NCBI RefSeq assembly: GCF_025947305.1
Contig: NZ_CP110009.1
Coordinates: 1,054,001 to 1,118,000, forward strand
Length of the DNA stretch: 64,000 nt
Reading direction: 5' to 3'
Source: Flavobacterium sp. N3904
Lineage (GTDB): Bacteria; Bacteroidota; Bacteroidia; Flavobacteriales; Flavobacteriaceae
Shown: positions 15,001 to 24,000 of the stretch, one piece after another
Layout: each line of letters opens with the position of its first letter
How positions within the stretch are numbered: position 1 is the first letter of the stretch
Program-made: the position numbers and the translations under genes
Notes under the pieces: generated by a model
The model's input: only the letters and a program-made list of their open reading frames with translations
Databases searched by the model: none
What the model was told of the DNA's origin: nothing

Positions 15001-18000
15001 CAACTGTAACTTTAATTACTGCATCAGGAGATGTAGTACAATCTAAATTTTTAGTCACAGCCGTATTTGCCGTAACTTGATTGGCTATTGTTGCCAATAA
15101 ATCAATAGAACAATTCGTTGAAGTATCCGTTACACGAATGGTATAATCGCCTGGTATAAGATTAGCAAATGTACCATTTGCTTGTGATGTACCTCCATTG
15201 ATGCTGTAAACATAGTTGGCTTGTGTATTTGGAGAAACGACAAGGGTCGCTTTATTGGTGCTATCATAGCAAAAATCGGAAGCACCAATACTAGCAGTAG
15301 GCGTAACCTTCGCAGCGATAGTAAAGGCAATCGAAACTGTACATCCATTCAAATCAGTTACCGAAGCGGTATAGTCTCCTGCTGCAAGATTTGAAAAAGT
15401 CTTACTAGGCTGTGTAACAGCAGCCACTACAGGAGCAGTTCCCGTAACGGTATAACTGTTACTTCCCCAACCTCCCGTTGTATTGATAACTGCCGTAGCA
15501 TTTGCTGAACAGGTTATCGGCGTGATTGTTGGTGGCGTAATGGCTAATGCTAATGCAGGTGAAGCAACTGTTAATGCTTTTGTGGCTGTACAAGCTGTCG
15601 CTGGGTTGGTAATAGTTATGGTATAAGTATCTGCTGCCAAACCTGTATAGTCAATAACATTCCCGGTTTGTGTAGACTGTCCAATTGGCACTGTTGTACC
15701 CAAACTGTTTTTAAGCACATAAGTGAAAACACCTGAATTACCCGAAACAGTAAATGTAAGCTTCCCATCAGCTGAGCCTTTACAGCTTACATTCGAAACT
15801 AACGAACCATTTACAATAACAGGCAATACGTCTTTTACTTTGTAAACTCCAGTTACAAAACAATTATTAGCATCTGTCACTTTAATTGTATAATCCCCAG
15901 GAGTCAAACCTGTAAGAGTTGACGATCCTTGTTGTGGTTTTATGATTGGTGATGGGGCGATTGTTTCATATTTCAACACTCCTGTTCCTGTTCCGGCTGT
16001 GATACTAACAGTTACATCACTGGTCAATTCGGTAGCTTTACATGAAATTGGTCTTTCTACAAAAGTAGCATTCAACGGTGGGTTCAATGCCACAATATTC
16101 ATAGCTGGGGTTGTAAACGGACATAGTCCACTATCTGTTACAGTTACCGTATAACTTCCCGCTACGCTAATATTATTGAATACTCCTGTAGTATTTGAAG
16201 ATACTGCAGTAGCGCCTCTATTTAAAGTATAATTGTAAGGTCCCGTGCCTCCTGAAATGCTCGTTACAGAAATCACAGCTGAACCATTACAAGTATAAGG
16301 TGTCGTTATAGCCGCTACAGCTGTGAGTACTGCTGGAGCTGCTAATGTAACTTTAGCTGTTGTAACTGTACAGCTCTTGGCATCTGTAACTCTAAACCAA
16401 TAATCTCCTGCTGGTGCACCAGAATATAAACTTGTAGCCATGGCAACAAAAGGCCCTGTTGAAGAAACTGTTGAAACTTCATACGTATAAGGTGCCAATC
16501 CTGAGCTGGCATTGATCAAAACAGATCCATTATTTCCTCCAAAACAAGTTGGATTCGTTGGTGTTGTAGTTACTGTTGGAGACACTCTGGCGCTAATATT
16601 CTGGGTTACCTCAATAACACATCCTTTAGCATCGGTAATTTCAAACTTATAGGTTGCTGCAGCAGCTCCTGTTGTTGTTGTATAAGGAAAACTAGTAACA
16701 CCTGCTCCTAACGGAATTGGTAATCCACTATAACCACCTCCATTGGTATTTACTCGGTATGAATAGTCTGGATAACCATTACCAACTGTAACTTTAATTA
16801 CTGCATCAGGAGATGTAGTACAATCTAAATTTTTAGTCACAGCCGTATTTGCCGTAACTTGATTGGCTATTGTTGCCAATAAATCAATAGAACAATTCGT
16901 TGAAGTATCCGTTACACGAATGGTATAATCGCCTGGTATAAGATTAGCAAATGTACCATTTGCTTGTGATGTACCTCCATTGATGCTGTAAACATAGTTG
17001 GCTTGTGTATTTGGAGAAACGACAAGGGTCGCTTTATTGGTGCTATCATAGCAAAAATCGGAAGCACCAATACTAGCAGTAGGCGTAACCTTCGCAGCGA
17101 TAGTAAAGGCAATCGAAACTGTACATCCATTCAAATCAGTTACCGAAGCGGTATAGTCTCCTGCTGCAAGATTTGAAAAAGTCTTACTAGGCTGTGTAAC
17201 AGCAGCCACTACAGGAGCAGTTCCCGTAACGGTATAACTGTTACTTCCCCAACCTCCCGTTGTATTGATAACTGCCGTAGCATTTGCTGAACAGGTTATC
17301 GGCGTGATTGTTGGTGGCGTAATGGCTAATGCTAATGCAGGTGAAGCAACTGTTAATGCTTTTGTGGCTGTACAAGCTGTCGCTGGGTTGGTAATAGTTA
17401 TGGTATAAGTATCTGCTGCCAAACCTGTATAGTCAATAACATTCCCGGTTTGTGTAGACTGTCCAATTGGCACTGTTGTACCCAAACTGTTTTTAAGCAC
17501 ATAAGTGAAAACACCTGAATTACCCGAAACAGTAAATGTAAGCTTCCCATCAGCTGAGCCTTTACAGCTTACATTCGAAACTAACGAACCATTTACAATA
17601 ACAGGCAATACGTCTTTTACTTTGTAAACTCCAGTTACAAAACAATTATTAGCATCTGTCACTTTAATTGTATAATCCCCAGGAGTCAAACCTGTAAGAG
17701 TTGACGATCCTTGTTGTGGTTTTATGATTGGTGATGGGGCGATTGTTTCATATTTCAACACTCCTGTTCCTGTTCCGGCTGTGATACTAACAGTTACATC
17801 ACTGGTCAATTCGGTAGCTTTACATGAAATTGGTCTTTCTACAAAAGTAGCATTCAACGGTGGGTTCAATGCCACAATATTCATAGCTGGGGTTGTAAAC
17901 GGACATAGTCCACTATCTGTTACAGTTACCGTATAACTTCCCGCTACGCTAATATTATTGAATACTCCTGTAGTATTTGAAGATACTGCAGTAGCGCCTC

Positions 18001-21000
18001 TATTTAAAGTATAATTGTAAGGTCCCGTGCCTCCTGAAATGCTCGTTACAGAAATCACAGCTGAACCATTACAAGTATAAGGTGTTGTTATAGCCGCTAC
18101 CGCAGTGAGTACTGCTGGCGCTGTTAATGTAACTGTTATGCTTTTAATACATTTATTGCTGTCTTTTACATAATAGGTGTAAGGTATTCCTGCACTCAAT
18201 CCACCATAAGATGATATATTTGTATAAGTTATACCATCATTACTGTAGGTAAACCCACCTGATCCACCGCCAGGATTCAATTGTATGCTTCCATCCGAAG
18301 AACCATTACATTTTGGATTTGTATTCGTAGAACCTAAAGTAATAGGTACTAATGCATTTATAGTACCGGTAGTAGTTGTAGTGCAATTATTGGCATCTTT
18401 AATTTGAAATTTATAAATACCTGCAACCGCATTAGAATATGTAAAAGTATTTCCATTTCCAACAGGCTGAACCAAAGTTCCTCCAGTTCCTGAAGTGAGT
18501 GTAATCACAAATGGCGCTGTACCTCCAGAAATTGTACCCGTGATCACTGCTTGATCTGCAGGAGCAACATCACAGTCTAAAGCCGTTGTAACAGGAGTAA
18601 CTGCAGTCAATTTATCATTAATAACTTGAGTGATTATTGGTGCTTTACAGCCATTACTACCTGTAACTTCAAACACATAAGTCCCCACTGCTGTTGCATT
18701 ATAAGCAAAAGTGGCTGGGAAAGGAGGTCCATCAAAAGTAGCACTTGCTGAGCTTGTTGTACCTGAATTAAACTTTGTTGTATAAGTATAAGGCCCGACC
18801 CCTCCAGTAACATTCCCTTTGATAATGGCTCCCGTTGCTGGGTCAAAACACAAAGTTGAAGTTGGATCTAAGTTCGCAGTTGGACTCGTAGGACCTGCAA
18901 TAGTTATTGTTGGATCTGTGGTTGGTTTACAACTATTGACATCCCTAACTACTACAGTATACGTACCTGGCGCAACGTTATTTAAAATTAAAGTATTCGG
19001 AAAATTAGTTACTGTAAAAGGAGCAACTGTATCAACCAACTGAATCGTATATGCACCTGTACCTCCAGTAGTTCCTGTTGCATCTACTGTAGCACCACCA
19101 TTTGGAAGACAAGTAGCCTGTGTTTGTTTTGTTTTTACAATTATAGGCTGAGGGGCAATAATTTTGGTTAGCGTTAACGGAAATGTACAAGCACCCGCAG
19201 CATTATAACGCACTTGAGGCGTGTAAGAACCCGCAGCTAAATTGGTAAGTGTTACTGGTGAAGTAGTAGATTTAAGCCAAGTAATACCATCTTTAGAATA
19301 TTCAAAACCAGCAATTGGATCAAAATTTTGGGCAGATATTTCGATAGTACCATCTGTAGATCCAACGCATTTTGTGTTGGAACTTGTGTTAACTTGAGCC
19401 GTAAACTTTTTATTGCTGGCTATCGTAAAATTAATGTCTTGGTACGAAGCACAAGCTTTAGGAAGTTGATAAACTTTGATGTCATCTATAGCCACATCGT
19501 TACCATTTCTATCGCTTTTATTAGAACGAATAATAAAGGTTAGTGTGGTATTGTTTCCAGGATTAAGCGTTATTGGCGTTTTAGGATATTTTTCCCATAT
19601 TTTAATTATAGGAAGAGCGGCCGTTGTATTTTTTTTAGGAATATCGCCTGTTGTAAAAGTAGAAATTTCCTTTCCACTTGCGTCCACCAAAGCTACTGCT
19701 AAATTGGGATCTACTTGACCATTGCCTATTTGAAGCAAATTCAGTGCATATAACTCAAAATTAATGGGTTGAAAGGGAATGATGTCCTTAATTACTTGTT
19801 GATAGATAACATCTTTTGTACCAATTCTGTCTCCTAAGTTAACCACTAAGCATCTTCCTTTGGGTGTAGGAGGAACCGTTTGAGGCGTATGATCTCCTGG
19901 TTGCACCCAGGGACCAAAGGGCTTAACAATTTTAGCCGTTACAGAATACTCTCCATCATTAATTTCTGTTGTTGTACCACATTGTGTAGCTGTAACTTGT
20001 CGCTCAAAACAATAAAAAGTGGTATTGATTCCAGGAGATTGAGCGTCCTCTCCATACCCAAAATTTTCACTCAATAAATTACTGAACGTAGAAACACTTT
20101 TTAAAACATACCCCACTTTAATTATGTGAGGGCCAGAAGGAACACCAACAAAAACATTGGATGTAGGGGGTGTATTGAGAGTCCCATCTAATGAATAGGT
20201 ATAATCGTAATTTACATTGGGCGGATTATTTACTGTAACGGTACTGGTGGCCGTTCCATCACAACTAAAAACAATAACAGGATCGGTAGTTATCGAAGGG
20301 GGAACTGGTAATGGATCTATTGTGACATTTGCCATCGGAAAAACACACAAATTCTTATCCCTGATGTAAACCGTATAAGTCCCTACAGGTTTGTAAGCAT
20401 CGTTTACAGAAGTCCAATCAGACGCAGTAGCCGGATTATTAAAATTGTATTGATAAGGAGGTACACCGCCTTGAGGATTGGTAATTCTAATTTTTCCATC
20501 CAAGATATTTGGTGCCAAACCACAACCAGATAACTCAGATACTCCTGCAGAAGCTGTTAATGCAGCAGCTGGTCCTGTTAATGTAATCGTAGGCAAAACA
20601 TCTTTACAGAAATTCACGCCGTCCAAAGTGTATCTTACTACCGGATTATATACGGTGCCAGCTACAAGCCCTGTAAAGTTAGGATTTGTAACAAAGTTGG
20701 TGCCGTCAATACTGTAATCAATAGTATAAGCCCCAAGATTAGTCAGTAAATTAAAATTAATAGCTCCCGTATTTGAACCATAACACAAAATGTCAGTCTT
20801 ATTGACATTGTAAGTTGGTTTAGGAGTCGCATTTACGGTTATTTGCGGGATTGTATATTTACATCCTAATCCATTGGAATCGGCTACAACAATATCGTAT
20901 TTTCCACCAGGTGCTACAACTGGAATGAGGTTGCTTGTTAAAAATGGCCCACTATTTACAGAGTAGTAATAGGGTGCTACACCTCCTTGTACAGTTACAT

Positions 21001-24000
21001 TAATCTCACCATCAATACACGTTAATGGCTTAACTGCTGTTGTTGCTTTCAATCCTATTGGAGCATTTATTGTAACGGTACGGACATCATTACATCCATC
21101 AAGTGTCCAGGTTCTTATTACATAATCTCCAGGTGCTTTACCTGTAAAGTCATAATAATTTTGACCGTTTATTGTTCCTATTGGACCTACAGATTCTACC
21201 AAAGTGCCGTTTAGTGTTGCACTAAAATAATAACCAGGACGAACATCTTTAGCCTGAATTCTAAAACTTCCTAAATCTCCCGTACACAAAGGTTGTTTAA
21301 CATTCTGTACTTCAACATCCATAGTAAATGGAGAGATTGTAATTGGTCCTTTAACAGGAATTTCGCAAGAACCTACACCTCCAGCTTTGAGCCTAACTTT
21401 TACATTATGTGAACCCAAAGCAACATTTAAAAAGTCTGGATTGTCCTGATAGGCTGCATTATCTAAACTATATTCATAACCTATCAAGGGGTTCACTTTT
21501 ATAGAACCTGGTGTCGTACAATATTGATTTGTAGCAACAACAGTTGGATCCAAAGTATTTTTATATACATTAAAATAATAAACAATAGAACAACCACCTG
21601 TAAAACTAAAAGTAACTTTATAATATCCTGCGTCCTTGGCTAGAAAATCATTGGCAGTACCAACTACGTTCCACTTACAAGAAGGATTTTTATTGGCACA
21701 TTCTTGATTAATTGGATAAGTAGGAATTGGACAACTTGTCTCGTCTAGTTTTTCCCATTTTGCAGTAGAATTATAAGAAAGATTGGTTTGTATTAATGCT
21801 TGATCACTGGCACTACAAAGAAAAATTTTAGGTAATTCTGCACCATCAATTTGACAATGATCTATTGTTCCTTTACTTGGATTGCGATTAACATAATCAC
21901 TTATGGGATTTACAAAATTTTTAACATCCACTACCGTAATTTCTTCTTTGATCGATTTGCAAGGAAAAATGGTCGTATTATCAAACACATAATAAGTACC
22001 AGCCGCATTTGCAGTATAAAATGCATCGGGACCTGATTTTAAAACTGGGACTCCAGTTGGACTTGATGACCAAACATAATTTTCGTACCCTGGACGGGCA
22101 ACCAAGGTTATATCCTTACCGCAATAAATCATTGTCTGAGTAAATTTACAGCTGTCGATACCAACCAAAAAATTAGTTGCTTGCGGAACAAAAACACAAC
22201 CGTATGAATTTAAACTTTCGTCGGTAAAAACTTTGTCATTGTTGTACACCCCAATATAGCTAACATATGCTCTGTTGTCAATACTATTAATACAAGCATT
22301 TTTCAATTCATTACAATCTGCAACCACTTGAACTTTGAAGCGTATCTGGTACTCTGGACTATTTTGTTTCAATTGAGCTACAGGCATTGTAAACAAAAGC
22401 GTTCTGGTAGCAGGATCATAACTTAGTAAAGTAGCTCCACCCGCATGCGATAAATCAATAGAAGCGGGATCAAAATTTATGTTTTCAGGAAGAATATCTT
22501 TAATGATAAAAGGCACCGGATTTCCATTTCTATCCTTATCGCCTACATCATCACTACCTGAGTTCTTAAAGTTAATTTCATAAAAAAGCACATCTCCAAA
22601 CTTAACGTTTGTATTTCCTATAGGATTGTTTTTGTCATCTTTTACCTCTTTAATCAACTTAACAATAGGTTCGATAATATCTACTGCAAAAGTGGTAACA
22701 AAAGCACCATATCCGTCCCCAGTGGTAGTCAATTTTAAATAGGCTCCTTGCTCGTCGTTTTGAAGTGTGGCATTATTGGTATTTGGAATCTTAACATAAT
22801 CAATATCAAAACCCAAAGTATTGGAACTTTTTGGTTTTCTATTGGTTACAGCAACTCCATCTCTAGTGACAGTGGCATTAAAGAAATTTTTAGATGGATT
22901 TAGCACATCTGTTATTTCAGTAAAACCAGTCAATGGATTTGGAGCAGGAATTGGTATATTTTTTTTTCCCAAAATCTCAAAAGTATCTCCCATACCAGTT
23001 TGATCTCCTTCTAATGCACCAACACCAATATAAGCTTTAACAGCAAAACCAATAGGCAAAGTTCGAAATCCGTCAACATCAAATGTAATTTCAGGTAAAT
23101 AACCAGGTGTGTTTACATCTGGATTTACCCCTTCGTACCCATCAAATACAGAAACAAATTTACTAGGTAATGTGGGAGTATCATAAACCACCACCAGAGT
23201 CCAACCTCCTGCACCACCACCATCTCTTTGACCTCTAGATGCCCTAACATTTGCTACTGTATATTCCCCATCTGCATCCGTTAATTTATCTAGAATTGAA
23301 GTAACATCCTTAAAACAAACATAAGGGGAGTCTTTGAAAGAATCTGAAACTTTAAGTTTTGGAGGATAATATTTATACCCATCAAAAATAATTTCGTCGG
23401 CCACCAAATCCCTATAAGCAGCATCTCCCGGCGCTTTGAATTTTATTGTATTAAAATCAGAATCTCTTAAGGATCCTTCGTATTTTTTGTTATACGTTAC
23501 ACTTCTATCATAAGGGTAAATTGCCGACCAATACAAGCCTGCAAAAACAATTTTTTTACATTTTTGATTGATAAATAATGTGGCAGAAGTCGAATTATAA
23601 GTAGAAAGATCGGTATCAAGATCTATATATTCAACAAAAAAATTATTGTTGTTACCCCCAGCAAAATTATCCAGGTTTGCCTCAGCTGTCAGTGCAGCTT
23701 GATTGGTTACTGTGCCTAAATACTTAACTCCATCAATTGGTCTTGCAGGGCTATACTGCACAGGATCACCATTATTCGGATTACCTTTTACAGATGAAAC
23801 TTTATTTAAAACCGTATTTCCTATTAAAATAACATCCCCTTGTACCTTTATATTCGCTCCTGCAAGCCTTGGAAGAAATTTTCTACCTTCTTGCGCAACA
23901 ATAGTACCGCTGCCTAACAAAAAGAATACAAGTAGTAAAGCAGCCACTTTATACTGTAACTTATAAAAAGAGCTTTTTACAAAAACAGATGTATTGAAGT

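Noticed and set aside
1205..23966. Dozens of 60-130 codon open frames on both strands, some repeated at exact intervals
   Set aside because: They are shadows of the giant sprB frame. Their repetition just reflects the tandem units, and they lack gene-like starts and composition.
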